From Gammaproteobacteria bacterium UBA7803 (GTDB taxonomy: Bacteria; Pseudomonadota; Gammaproteobacteria; Pseudomonadales; Azotimanducaceae), in contig DLCH01000048.1 in the NCBI GenBank assembly GCA_002480525.1, positions 1 through 29,969 of the forward strand: a DNA stretch of 29,969 bases, written 5' to 3'. The notes beneath the pieces were generated by a model that saw nothing but the letters and a program-made list of their open reading frames with translations, was not told the origin of the DNA and made no database searches. Position 1 is the first letter of the stretch, and each line of letters opens with the position of its first letter. Shown one piece after another: positions 1-8,762 of this stretch. The position numbers and the translations under genes were made by a program.

Positions 1-1
1 C

Positions 2-1468
2 CTGGCGGAGATCACCGCCATCGACGGCGAGTTCGCCCAGACCCTGGCCCTCTACCGGCTCGCCGCGGACACCGACGGGCCGTCCCTCGAAGCGCTGATC
101 CGGGATGCCGAGGCGCTGCCCGGGGGCGTCGACCGCCGGGCCGCCCTGTCGATTCTCTACACCCGCTATGCCGAGCTGGCGGCGGAAACCGCCCTCGAAT
201 TCCTGCTGGAGAGCGGTTCCCGGCACACGGACGTGGGGCTGCGTTCGATCTTTCACGTCTGGTCCCGGGCGGATCTCGACGCGGCCCTGGCTGCGGCCGC
301 GGCCCTGGAGCCGCGCTGGCGGGAGGTCGCGGCGCGGGCCCTGCTCACGGCGCGGGAGGACCTTGCCGTCGCGCGCAAACGCGCCATCGCCGGGGACCTG
401 GGCGTGGAGCGGATGCTGCCGGGCATCCTGTCCCGCCAGCAGGTCGACTCGGCGCCCGCCGATCCCGCCGCGGCCTGGCGGCAGGCGCTGGCGGCCGGCG
501 ACGAGCGCGGCGCCGCCCCGGCCCTGTCGGGCATCGCCTCCGAGTGGGCCCGGAAGGATCCGCTGGGGGCCGTCGATGCAGCGATGCAGCTCGCGGACCA
601 TGGCCTGCGGGACCAGCTCCTGCACGCGATCGTCGGTCAGTGGAGCGGACGGGCGCCGCAGCAGGCGATGGACTGGATCATGGCGCGCAGCCCGGAGCAG
701 ACGCGGGGCCGGCTGGCATCGATCGCACTCGAGCAGATGGCGGCCGCCAGTCCGCAGCAGGCGCTGAACCTCGCCTACGGGCTGCCGGAACCGGCGCGGC
801 GCCACGGCGTCACTGCGGTGCTGACGACATGGGCGGCGTCGGACCCGGTGGACGCGGCGAACCTGCTGCCGACCCTCACCGAGCCGCGCCTGCGGCAGGT
901 GCTGCTCGAGCGCCTGGCCATGCACATGGGCGCGACCGACGAGCCGGCGACCCTCGACTGGCTGGGCACCCTGCAGGGCGACGAGGCGCGGATGGCCGGC
1001 CGGCTCGCGTTCTTCCCCCTGTCGCGCCACGACCCCGCCCGGGCCAGCACCCTGCTGGACCGGCTGCCGCCGGATGCCCGGGACGGCGCCGTCCAGGCCG
1101 TCGCCAGCGCCTGGGCCGACCGGGACCCGCCGGCCGCTGCGCGCTGGATCGCCACCGTCGCGGATGCCGACAACGGCCGCGCCCTCGGGCGGTCCCTGGG
1201 TTCCGCCTGGAAGCAGTCCGATCCGGACGCGGCATACGCCTACGCGCGGGCGCTGCCGGCCGGCGGCCTGCGCGACGGCATGCTGCTGAGCATGCTGATG
1301 GGCCGGGGGCTGGCGCCCGAGGAGGTCGACGGCGCGTTTGCCGCCATGCGGTCGCCGTCGGCGCGCCAGATGGCAGCCCAGATGCTCCAGGCCCGCTTCC
1401 GGCGCAGCGACCCCGAACGGGCCGAGCGCTACCGCCGGGTGGCTCTGGAAGCGCTGCGGCAGGACTGA
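2..1468 (+). CDS. Helical tandem-repeat protein, C-terminal part (5' end outside window)
   Basis: The frame is open from the first bases of the window to a TGA at 1466-1468, so the start lies upstream and at least 488 residues are visible. I do not recognise a named family. The protein is built of roughly 30-40 residue units, each resembling a hydrophobic helix, then W-A-x-x-D-P-x-x-A-x-x-W/Y, for example EWARKDP, TWAASDP, AWADRDP and AWKQSDP. I count about nine. This looks like an alpha-solenoid scaffold for protein binding. There is no transmembrane segment in the visible part; a signal peptide could lie upstream. The C-terminus is basic (RFRRSDPERAERYRRVALEALRQD region). It is followed by 127 bp and a possible operator before the next gene, so co-transcription is uncertain. 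Function unknown; repeat architecture is seen directly, solenoid fold is inferred. Confidence 0.8.
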   Translation: MAEITAIDGEFAQTLALYRLAADTDGPSLEALIRDAEALPGGVDRRAALSILYTRYAELAAETALEFLLESGSRHTDVGLRSIFHVWSRADLDAALAAAAALEPRWREVAARALLTAREDLAVARKRAIAGDLGVERMLPGILSRQQVDSAPADPAAAWRQALAAGDERGAAPALSGIASEWARKDPLGAVDAAMQLADHGLRDQLLHAIVGQWSGRAPQQAMDWIMARSPEQTRGRLASIALEQMAAASPQQALNLAYGLPEPARRHGVTAVLTTWAASDPVDAANLLPTLTEPRLRQVLLERLAMHMGATDEPATLDWLGTLQGDEARMAGRLAFFPLSRHDPARASTLLDRLPPDARDGAVQAVASAWADRDPPAAARWIATVADADNGRALGRSLGSAWKQSDPDAAYAYARALPAGGLRDGMLLSMLMGRGLAPEEVDGAFAAMRSPSARQMAAQMLQARFRRSDPERAERYRRVALEALRQD

Positions 1469-1513
1469 TCCCACCGGCGCAGCGCGCCTGCCTCTGCCGC
1501 CGCGGCCCGGGAA

Positions 1514-1533
1514 AATGGTAGGTTCGTACCATT
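1514..1533. promoter_or_regulatory. Inverted repeat AATGGTA-N6-TACCATT upstream of the TSP3 gene
   Basis: Two perfect 7-bp arms (1514-1520 and 1527-1533) are separated by GGTTCG. The site lies 62 bp before the ATG at 1596. A CATAAT at 1556-1561 could be a -10 element, but no good -35 is visible. An operator for the large secreted protein is the simplest reading; a small hairpin is the alternative. Confidence 0.4.
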
Positions 1534-1595
1534 AAGGCCCGTGCTCCCCAGTGCGCATAATGCTTCGACTGGAGGAACGTGCTCGGGGAGCAGGC

Positions 1596-4500
1596 ATGCG
1601 CAAGCTCATCATCATGGCAGCGGCACTGGCGCTGACGATTCCGGCGGCCCATGCCGCGCGGCACGTCGGCGCGCACAACCCGCTGACGGAAGCCTGGTCG
1701 ATCGTTTCCGGGGACACCGGCGTGACCGGCACGGCCATCGCCGGCGACCCGGACTTCGCCGGCGTGCCCGCCTGGCAGATCAATGGCAGCGCCAGCGGCC
1801 GGCTGCGCTACGAGGTCGGCGGGCCGGCCCCCGGCGACGCCTGGACGCTGTACGCCCGGGTGCGGGTGGTGAGCCCGGGCACGGCCCTCGACGCGGGCAA
1901 GCTGATCGAGGTCGCCAACGGCGCCGACCGCTACGTGCTGGGGCTGGGCAGCAGCGCCGACGGGGCGACGCTGGTCGCCGTGGACAGCTTCGGGCCGACG
2001 CCGGCGATCACCGTGCCGCCGACGCTGGCCGGCCGCACCGACTACGTCGACGTCACCCTGTCCTACGACCCGGATCTGGGCGCCGCCAGCCTGTTCGTCA
2101 ACGGTCAGCTCGTCACCGCGAACGCGGCGGGCATCGGCGCGACCACCCTGTCCCGGGTGAACTTCGGCGACGGCGCCGTCGCCGCCGCCGGCGCCACCCG
2201 CTGGGCCGACGTGCGCTTCTCCGTGGGCGCCCAGGCCTGCCGGGACGGCATCGACAACGATGGCGACGGCCTGGTCGACTTCGCCGGCGGCGACGGCGAC
2301 TGCCTGTCGGCGGCGGATCCGTCCGAGGGCACCTACTGTCCCGGCGGCGGCGACGTGGACGGCGACGGGTTCTGCGAGCAGATCTTCATCGCCCACGACG
2401 GGGCCACGAATCCGTCCGTGGAAGGCTGGGTGGCGCCGGCCGCGGCGGGCGGGCAGAACCGGGAAGGCGCCAACGAGGACCTGGGCGCGGGCAACTGCGC
2501 GGCGCCCTGTCCGTTCTGGCGGGTCATCGACGATGGCACGGCCAGCGGCAATCTGGGCGCCTACAGTGCCGGGCCGTTCCCCTACGATCACCCCGGCGGC
2601 TGGGAACTCCGCGCCCGGGTGCGGGTCGATCCGCTGCTGCCCGGCCAGGCCGAGCCCCAGCGCTACTCCCGGATGCTGCTGGCGCGTTTCCCCGCGGGCG
2701 GCGACACCCGTGAGTTTTCGGTGATCTTCGGCAAGACCGCCGACGACGCCATGATCGCCCGCGCCTCGGGCATCGCCTTCAATCACGACATCGGTTCGAC
2801 CTTCGATTACCACGACGTGCGGATCGTCTACTCGCCGGCCACCGGCACGGCGGACCTGCTGGTGGACGGCGTGGTGCTGCGCCGGGACATGACCGGCACC
2901 GTGCTGACCGGCACCCAGGTCAACAACGTGCAGTGGGGGTCGGGCTCGTCCGCCGACACCGGCGGCACCCACTGGCACAGCGTGGCCGTGGAGGTCGCGC
3001 CGGACACCGACGACGACGGCATCCCCAACCTGGTCGAGACCGGCACCCACGGCACCGACCCCTACGCGGCGGACAGCGACGACGACGGCCTGCCGGACGG
3101 GGTCGAGCTGCTCGGCGGAACGGACCCGCTCGACGCGGACGGCGACGGCGACGGTCTGCTGGACGGTTACGAGGTGGCGGCGGGGCTGAACCCGGCCAGC
3201 CCGGACGATGCGGCGCTGGACGGCGACGGCGACGGGCTGTCGGCCCTGCAGGAGCAGGAGCTCGGCACCCGACCCGATCTGGCGGACACCGACGGCGACG
3301 GCCTGGACGACGGCCGCGAGCTGGATTTCACCGAGACCAACCCGCTCGAGCCGGACACCGACGGCGACGGCCTGTCCGACGGAGCCGAGGTGACCAGCCA
3401 CCGGACCGATCCGCTGCTGCCGGACAGCGACGGCGACGCCCGCTACGACGGCGACGAACTGGCCGCCGGCACCGATCCGCTGAACCCCGACAGCGACGGC
3501 GACGGGCTGACCGACGGCGCGGAACAGACCGCGGGCACCAACCCGCTGATCGCCGACACCGACGGCGACGGCCTCGAGGACGGCTTCGAGGCCGCGCACG
3601 GCTTCGACCCGCTGGTGGCGGGGGAGGCAGGCCTCGACGGCGACGGCGACGGGCTCGACAACCTGGCCGAGCAGGCTGCCGGCAGCAGTCCGGTCCTGGC
3701 GGACACCGACGGCGACGGTCTGGACGACTTCGACGAGGTGAACGTCTACGGCTCGGATCCCGCTTCGGACGACGGCGACGGTGACGGCCTGCGGGACGCC
3801 TTCGAGGTGGCCGCGGGCTTCGACCCGGGCGCCGGCGGCGACGGCATCCTGGACACCGACAACGACGGCCTCGACAACCTGGACGAGCAGCGCCTGGGCC
3901 TCGACCCGGGCAACCCCGACAGCGACGGCGACGGCCTGCTCGACGGCGAGGAGGCCTACGTGTTCGGCACCGCGCCGGGCATGTCGGAGGCGTCCGCGAC
4001 GCCGCTGTGGCGCCGTTCCCGGCTGCTGTTCGAGGCCACGGGACAGCCCCTGTTCAACGAACTCCCGGACCCGAAGTTCATCGACCTGGCGCCGCTGTTC
4101 GCCGGCACCACGTCGGGCACCGTGCGCCGCGGCCAGGTCGCGAACATCTCCCGCGCCGCGCCCACCGTCACCGTGCAGGACGTATGGGACGAGGGCGTTG
4201 CCCAGTGCGACGCGCGCAGCGAGGTCATTCCCGTCAACAGCCACGTGTCCGCCTGCCGCAACCTGACGGTCTCGCCCACCCGCAGCGAGTGCATCAACGG
4301 CGGCAATGTCAGCTTCGCCAGCCGCAGCATCACCTGCTGCACGCGCGACCCGTTCGGCCCGGACATTCCGCCCGGACGCTACATCGACGTGGGCGACAGC
4401 ATCAGCAACGGCTGCGGCGGCTCGGAGCAGAGCTGGACCATCAACGACGTCAACGCCTTGCCCGGCGGACCCTACATCTCGCCGACGTCGATCAACGTCG

Positions 4501-6554
4501 GTCCGGGCTTCGGGCCGCGGCCGGCGGCGGACACGCCGCTGCCGGACCGGGACTATCAGGTGGGCGCCGAGATCACCCAGACCACGGCGGTGACCGGCGG
4601 CTTCACGCTGACGCCGGGCCTGTCCAGCGAGGATCGGGGCCGGGTGGACCTCTACTACGACACCGACGCCAGCGCGCGGGTGGACCGCTCGGTGGTCGCC
4701 CCGGGAGAGACCTTCACCCTGACCCTGGCCCACGAGCCGCAGCCGTTCGCCGGCTCGCGCTTCGACGGCACCGGCTCGAACTGCCGGCTGGAACGGGGGC
4801 TCGGACGCGGGTCGTGCATGTCGTCGGACTGGCCGGACTTCATGACCGCCATCGACCTGGACATCAGCATCGACGTGAGCGTCGACGCGGAGATCTGGTC
4901 CATCGACCCCGACGACGGCAGCCAGCTCCACCGGACCGTGACCCTGTTCGACCAGACCCTGGGCGAGAGCTACGAGCTGGCCGGCTTCGACTTCGCCATC
5001 GGCGAGGGCATGAGCATGCGGCTGCTGAACGGGGTGCCGGGGGTGCCGGGCTTCGTCCAGCAGGACATCACCATCACCAACGACGACGTGTTCGGCCTGT
5101 TCGACGTCGGCAGCCGCATCGACCTGCCCATCGACATCCCGTTCGGCTGCTTTCTGAAGAAGATCTCCCAGGCGCTGTGCATCACCTTCGGCCTGCCGCC
5201 GGACGCCGGCATCTCGGCCAATCTGGTGACCTTCGGCGTGCAGATCCCGGAGCTCAACTCGCCGGTCAGCCAGGCCGATCCCTTCGATCCCCGCTCCCAG
5301 GGCTTCAACGGCGGCTCGCCGACCGCCTTCAGCCTCGAGCGGGTGGTGCCGGCGCGCCACCGCATCGAGGACGACGGCAGCCTGGTGAACACGGTGCCGA
5401 ACAAGTTCCGGCCGTCGTTGAACTACGCCGGCCTGGACGGCAGCCCGCGCAGCCTCATCGACACGTTCATCCTCAACAACTCCAACCTCAGCTCCGACGT
5501 GGTCCGGCTGGAGATCGACGCCGACGGCATCCTCTGCATCAACTCCGGCGGCACGATCTGCGGCGGCGCCTCGGCCGGCATTCCGCTGGTGGCGAGCATC
5601 AGCGCCGATGCGGTGGATCTGGACCTGGTGCTGTGGACGGGCTGGGATCAGACGCTCACCTTCGAGCCGAACCTCGAAGCCCGGGTGGTGTTCAGCCGGG
5701 ACGTGTCGGTGCGGCTCGCGCCCGGGGACCCGCTGACCCCGGTGGCGGCCGGCACGCCGCTGACGCTCGGCGTGCCAGCGGCGGGTGCCGACGGCACCGT
5801 CTTTCGCAGCATCGAGGTGATCCAGCCGGAAGGCGGCGTGGACGTCGACGTCAGCTACAGCTTCGCCGGCAACGCCTTCACCAGCTCCGCCGGTCTGGGC
5901 GCCAAGCTCGGCGGCGAGCTCGGCCTGCTGCAGGCGTCCATCGGCGGCGCCCTCGGCGCCCTGTACGAGACCGCGGTGGGTCTGCCGTGGAGCCTCAGCA
6001 TTCTGAACTTCATCGCCGAGGCGCCGCCGATTCCGCTCGACGCGCTCGGCAGCACCTACTCGATGACCGGCCCGCGCATGACCTTTCCCGGTCCGTCGCT
6101 GGCCATCGTCGACGCCGGCACCGACTCCGACGGCGACGGGCTGATGGACGACGTCGAGAACGCCTGGTGCACCTCGCCCCAGGATGCCGACTCCGACGAC
6201 GACGGCCTGGCCGACGGCCTGGAGGACGCCAACCGCAACGGCAGCGTCGATGCGGGCGAAACGGATCCCTGCAATCCGGACTCGGACGGGGACGGGCTGC
6301 AGGACGGTCGCGAGCGGGGTCTGGTCACGCCGAACGCCGATACCGACCTCGGGGTGTTCGACCCCAACCCCCAGCCGCTGATCCGCACCGACCCCAACGA
6401 CGAGGACAGCGACGGCGACGGTCTGCCGGACGGCTACGAGATCGCCAACGGCCTGAACCCGGCCAACGGCGACGACTGCCCGGCCTGGATCTGCGGATCC
6501 GGTGGCGGCTGGCGTCTGCGGCTGTTTCAGCAGGACGAGCAGCCGGCCCCCTGA
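1596..6554 (+). CDS. Large secreted LamG-like / thrombospondin type 3 repeat protein
   Basis: 1652 residues from the ATG at 1596, chosen because it gives a clean Sec signal peptide (basic MRK, hydrophobic stretch, cleavage near AHA-AR at about residue 20) behind a GGGGAGCAGG ribosome site; an in-frame GTG at 1551 would bury the signal. Visible order: LamG/concanavalin-like region (about 40-212); a C-x-DGIDNDGDGLVD motif ending in a second Cys (about 214-235); a second LamG-like region (about 265-465); a long run of TSP3 repeats of the DxDGDGLxDGxE type (about 469-790); a Cys-rich segment (about 868-960); a beta-rich part; a second TSP3 set (about 1507-1628); a short tail with CPAWIC. TSP3 repeats bind calcium through the Asp side chains. 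No sortase, PEP-CTERM or autotransporter anchor is seen, so it is probably released or surface-associated. Adhesion or matrix function is inferred only. Confidence 0.88.
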   Translation: MRKLIIMAAALALTIPAAHAARHVGAHNPLTEAWSIVSGDTGVTGTAIAGDPDFAGVPAWQINGSASGRLRYEVGGPAPGDAWTLYARVRVVSPGTALDAGKLIEVANGADRYVLGLGSSADGATLVAVDSFGPTPAITVPPTLAGRTDYVDVTLSYDPDLGAASLFVNGQLVTANAAGIGATTLSRVNFGDGAVAAAGATRWADVRFSVGAQACRDGIDNDGDGLVDFAGGDGDCLSAADPSEGTYCPGGGDVDGDGFCEQIFIAHDGATNPSVEGWVAPAAAGGQNREGANEDLGAGNCAAPCPFWRVIDDGTASGNLGAYSAGPFPYDHPGGWELRARVRVDPLLPGQAEPQRYSRMLLARFPAGGDTREFSVIFGKTADDAMIARASGIAFNHDIGSTFDYHDVRIVYSPATGTADLLVDGVVLRRDMTGTVLTGTQVNNVQWGSGSSADTGGTHWHSVAVEVAPDTDDDGIPNLVETGTHGTDPYAADSDDDGLPDGVELLGGTDPLDADGDGDGLLDGYEVAAGLNPASPDDAALDGDGDGLSALQEQELGTRPDLADTDGDGLDDGRELDFTETNPLEPDTDGDGLSDGAEVTSHRTDPLLPDSDGDARYDGDELAAGTDPLNPDSDGDGLTDGAEQTAGTNPLIADTDGDGLEDGFEAAHGFDPLVAGEAGLDGDGDGLDNLAEQAAGSSPVLADTDGDGLDDFDEVNVYGSDPASDDGDGDGLRDAFEVAAGFDPGAGGDGILDTDNDGLDNLDEQRLGLDPGNPDSDGDGLLDGEEAYVFGTAPGMSEASATPLWRRSRLLFEATGQPLFNELPDPKFIDLAPLFAGTTSGTVRRGQVANISRAAPTVTVQDVWDEGVAQCDARSEVIPVNSHVSACRNLTVSPTRSECINGGNVSFASRSITCCTRDPFGPDIPPGRYIDVGDSISNGCGGSEQSWTINDVNALPGGPYISPTSINVGPGFGPRPAADTPLPDRDYQVGAEITQTTAVTGGFTLTPGLSSEDRGRVDLYYDTDASARVDRSVVAPGETFTLTLAHEPQPFAGSRFDGTGSNCRLERGLGRGSCMSSDWPDFMTAIDLDISIDVSVDAEIWSIDPDDGSQLHRTVTLFDQTLGESYELAGFDFAIGEGMSMRLLNGVPGVPGFVQQDITITNDDVFGLFDVGSRIDLPIDIPFGCFLKKISQALCITFGLPPDAGISANLVTFGVQIPELNSPVSQADPFDPRSQGFNGGSPTAFSLERVVPARHRIEDDGSLVNTVPNKFRPSLNYAGLDGSPRSLIDTFILNNSNLSSDVVRLEIDADGILCINSGGTICGGASAGIPLVASISADAVDLDLVLWTGWDQTLTFEPNLEARVVFSRDVSVRLAPGDPLTPVAAGTPLTLGVPAAGADGTVFRSIEVIQPEGGVDVDVSYSFAGNAFTSSAGLGAKLGGELGLLQASIGGALGALYETAVGLPWSLSILNFIAEAPPIPLDALGSTYSMTGPRMTFPGPSLAIVDAGTDSDGDGLMDDVENAWCTSPQDADSDDDGLADGLEDANRNGSVDAGETDPCNPDSDGDGLQDGRERGLVTPNADTDLGVFDPNPQPLIRTDPNDEDSDGDGLPDGYEIANGLNPANGDDCPAWICGSGGGWRLRLFQQDEQPAP

Positions 6555-6561
6555 CCCGTGA

Positions 6562-6585
6562 GGGCGGGCCGGTTCCGGCCCGCCC
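6562..6585 (+). terminator. GC-rich hairpin after the TSP3 gene
   Basis: Perfect 11-bp inverted repeat GGGCGGGCCGG / CCGGCCCGCCC with only TT between the arms, 8 nt past the TGA at 6552-6554. No T tract follows, so it could be a weak intrinsic terminator or a 3'-end-stabilising hairpin. Its position just before a strong promoter fits a transcription-unit boundary. Confidence 0.6.
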
Positions 6586-6620
6586 CAGTTCACATCTGGC
6601 GACGAATCCGGCGATCGGGC

Positions 6621-6649
6621 TTGACAACTCACGAAGTGGGGAATATTTT
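6621..6649 (+). promoter_or_regulatory. Strong sigma70-type promoter for the DUF5666/DUF6502 cluster
   Basis: TTGACA at 6621-6626, exactly 17 bp, then TATTTT at 6644-6649. The -35 is a perfect consensus and the -10 matches at four of six positions, sitting in an AT-rich island within very GC-rich DNA. It lies about 90 bp upstream of the ATG at 6741. The -10 is inside the first of two palindromes, which points to repression. Confidence 0.7.
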
Positions 6650-6678
6650 CCCCATTGTGGTTGGGGAAATTATTCCCC
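6638..6678. promoter_or_regulatory. Twin palindromic operator, GGGGAA-N4-TTCCCC twice
   Basis: Site 1 is GGGGAATATTTTCCCC (6638-6653) and site 2 is GGGGAAATTATTCCCC (6663-6678). Both have perfect 6-bp arms and a 4-bp AT centre, and they start 25 bp apart. Site 1 covers the -10 element; site 2 lies over the likely start of transcription or just downstream. A dimeric or tetrameric repressor binding both is the obvious model. I do not recognise the motif as that of a known regulator. The DUF6502 protein encoded in the same cluster is a candidate binder by location only. Confidence 0.65.
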
Positions 6679-6740
6679 GTTTCTCCGATCGCGGCGGGAT
6701 TGCCCGAGCAATGGATTCATCAGCAGAGAAGGACCAGATC

Positions 6741-8675
6741 ATGAACAGACAGATGACAGCGAGTTCGATCGGCACCCTGGCGCTCGCCCTGGCGCTCGGC
6801 GGCTGCGGCGGCGGAGGTGGTGGCGGTTCCAGTGCGCCGGCCCCGGCGCCCGCGCCGGCCCCCAGCGCACCGACGGCGCTGACCGCGTCCGGCGTCATCA
6901 CCGGCTTCGGCAGCGTCTTCGTGAACGGCGTGCGCTACGGCGTCGACGGCGAGACCGAGGTATCGGTGGAGAACGAGGGCGAGTTCGTCGGTGACGACAG
7001 CCGCCTCCGCGTCGGCATGAAAGTGCGCGTACGCGCCAGCGACGACAACGGCGACATCGTCGCCGAGCGCATCGAGTACGACGACGACTTCAAAGGCCCG
7101 GCGCGGAACGTGTCGCCGGATGCCTCAGACCCCACCCTGGGCACGTTCCAGGTGCTCGGCCAGACGGTCATCGTCGATGCCAACACGGTGTTCGACGACG
7201 ACGTCGGCGACAACAACGGCGACGGCACCATCGACATCCGCGACCTGACGCTGCCCGGCGGCGGCGAAGTGGTGGTCGAGGTGAGCGGCCTGCCCACGGC
7301 GGACGGTATCGTGGCGACCCGGATCGACCGGGTGAACGGCATTGGCGGCGTCCCGGGTACCGATGACGACGAGTACGAGATCAAGGGCTTCGTCGACGCG
7401 GTGGCCGCGGACGGCAGCAGCTTCGACATCAACGGCACCACCTTCCTGGTCGTGACCGGCGCCGGCGGCACCGTGTTCGAGGACGGCCTGGCGGCCGACG
7501 ACTCGCTGGTCGGCGTGTTCGTCGAGGTCAAGGCGGACGAGAACCCGGCCGGCGACCTCATCGCCGTGGAAGTCGAGCGCGAGGACGACATCGGCGACCG
7601 CGACGACGACGGCGACCGCGACGACGACGACCGCTTCGGCGAGTTCGAGATAGAGGGCATCCTGATCTCCGTGGACACCTCGGTCACGCCCAACGTGGTG
7701 GTCATCGGCGGCACGACCCTGGAAGTGAACGACGCCAGCGGCCTGGTCGGTCGCGAAGGCGCCCGGGTGGAGCTCGAAGGCCGCTTCGACGCCAACGGCG
7801 TCCTGGTGCTGCGCGAGAGCAAGCTCGAGGTGGAGAACTCGGTGCGCACTGAGGACCGGGTGGCCGCGGTGGACACCGCCGCCGGCACCGTGACCACGCG
7901 GCTCGGCATCACCATCACGCCGACCGGCGAGAGCCGGGTGGAGGACGACGGCGCCGACGACGACGAAGGCGACCACCTGACCCCTGCGGAGTTCCTGAAC
8001 CGCGTCATGATCGACGACTACCTCGAAGCGCGCGGCTATCCGAACGCCGACGGCTCGGTCACCTGGCGCCGCATCGAGATCGACGACGAGGACGACCTTG
8101 AGTGCGAGCTGCGGGGCCCGGTGGCGTCCATCGACGGCACCTCCGCCATGGACTTCAGCTTCGTGATTCAGGGTGTGACCATCGACGTCAGCCAGATCAC
8201 CAGTGACGGCGACTTCGAAGGTCCCGGCGACGACGCGATCGGCCGCCAGGCGTTCTTCGACCAGCTCGACGTCGGCGACGTGGTGAAGGCCGAGAGCGAC
8301 GATGCCGGTGTCGGCTGCCAGACCGGGACGCTGACGGCCCGCAAGGTCGAGTTCGAGAACGACGACGGGGTGGTCGGCTCGGTGCGCGGTGACGACGACG
8401 ACGGCGTCGCGGCCGACGAGATCACCGGCACGCCGATCAACGTCGGTTCGGCCAGCTTCGACCTGGGCGACCGCACCATCACGGTCAACGGCAGCACGCT
8501 GATCGACGATTCGATCATCGAGTTGGCGCTGGGCCGGGAGATCGACGATGATCGCCGGTTCGACCAGCTCCCGGGCGGCCTGACGCTGCCCGACCTACTG
8601 ACCGGCGACTTCCCGGTCCGGGTGCGGGTCACCGCCGACGGCGTCGCCCTGGAAATCGAAGACATCGACGACTGA
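6741..8675 (+). CDS. DUF5666 multi-repeat lipoprotein 1
   Basis: 644 residues. The ATG at 6741 follows AGAAGGA with a 7-nt spacer. The N-terminus is a lipoprotein signal: MNRQM, a hydrophobic stretch, lipobox LGGC, then a Gly run and a Pro/Ala linker (about residues 22-50). The rest is about seven DUF5666-type beta modules of 70-80 residues, each with a G-x-(I/V)-x-x-(V/I) strand, a V-x-V-(D/N)-x-x-T turn and a 'G-x-L-x-A-x-x-I' ending. The protein is extremely acidic, with DDDD runs, which suggests calcium binding or a halotolerant periplasm. Module 1-2 shares (D/S)-(F/I)-K-G-P and V-L-G-Q-T-V with the second DUF5666 lipoprotein of this cluster, so they are paralogues. The function of DUF5666 is not established. 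Likely an outer-membrane or periplasmic lipoprotein. Confidence 0.88.
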   Translation: MNRQMTASSIGTLALALALGGCGGGGGGGSSAPAPAPAPAPSAPTALTASGVITGFGSVFVNGVRYGVDGETEVSVENEGEFVGDDSRLRVGMKVRVRASDDNGDIVAERIEYDDDFKGPARNVSPDASDPTLGTFQVLGQTVIVDANTVFDDDVGDNNGDGTIDIRDLTLPGGGEVVVEVSGLPTADGIVATRIDRVNGIGGVPGTDDDEYEIKGFVDAVAADGSSFDINGTTFLVVTGAGGTVFEDGLAADDSLVGVFVEVKADENPAGDLIAVEVEREDDIGDRDDDGDRDDDDRFGEFEIEGILISVDTSVTPNVVVIGGTTLEVNDASGLVGREGARVELEGRFDANGVLVLRESKLEVENSVRTEDRVAAVDTAAGTVTTRLGITITPTGESRVEDDGADDDEGDHLTPAEFLNRVMIDDYLEARGYPNADGSVTWRRIEIDDEDDLECELRGPVASIDGTSAMDFSFVIQGVTIDVSQITSDGDFEGPGDDAIGRQAFFDQLDVGDVVKAESDDAGVGCQTGTLTARKVEFENDDGVVGSVRGDDDDGVAADEITGTPINVGSASFDLGDRTITVNGSTLIDDSIIELALGREIDDDRRFDQLPGGLTLPDLLTGDFPVRVRVTADGVALEIEDIDD

Positions 8676-8687
8676 GGGCATGGGCAC

Positions 8688-8711
8688 GGGGGGTGGCCTT
8701 CGCCGCCCCCC
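8688..8711 (+). terminator. GC hairpin between DUF5666-1 and DUF6502
   Basis: GGGGGGTGGC pairs with GCCGCCCCCC (10 bp including one G-U) around a CTTC loop, 12 nt after the stop codon of the lipoprotein. No U tract follows. It may partly terminate or act as a processing hairpin that sets a different dose for the upstream lipoprotein and the three genes downstream. Confidence 0.5.
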
Positions 8712-8762
8712 GGGCTCCCAGGTAAGCTTCCACCATGAACATCGACAGGACGGACACCGCCC

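Noticed and set aside
3001..3970. Regular GACGGCGACGGC-like DNA repeats that could look like a CRISPR or minisatellite
   Set aside because: The repeats keep the codon phase, vary at third positions and encode TSP3 calcium-binding units; there are no constant repeats with unique spacers.
876..6632. 1918-codon open frame on the minus strand, opposite the TSP3 gene
   Set aside because: It mirrors the Asp/Gly repeat codons of the real gene; GAC/GGC repeats read backwards give Val/Ala/Arg/Gln runs with no stops. No start signal or domain, and the plus strand has a signal peptide and known repeats.
6935..8008. Ser/Thr-rich minus-strand frame opposite DUF5666-1
   Set aside because: Asp codons of the acidic lipoprotein read in reverse give Ser/Val/Arg; no start or family.
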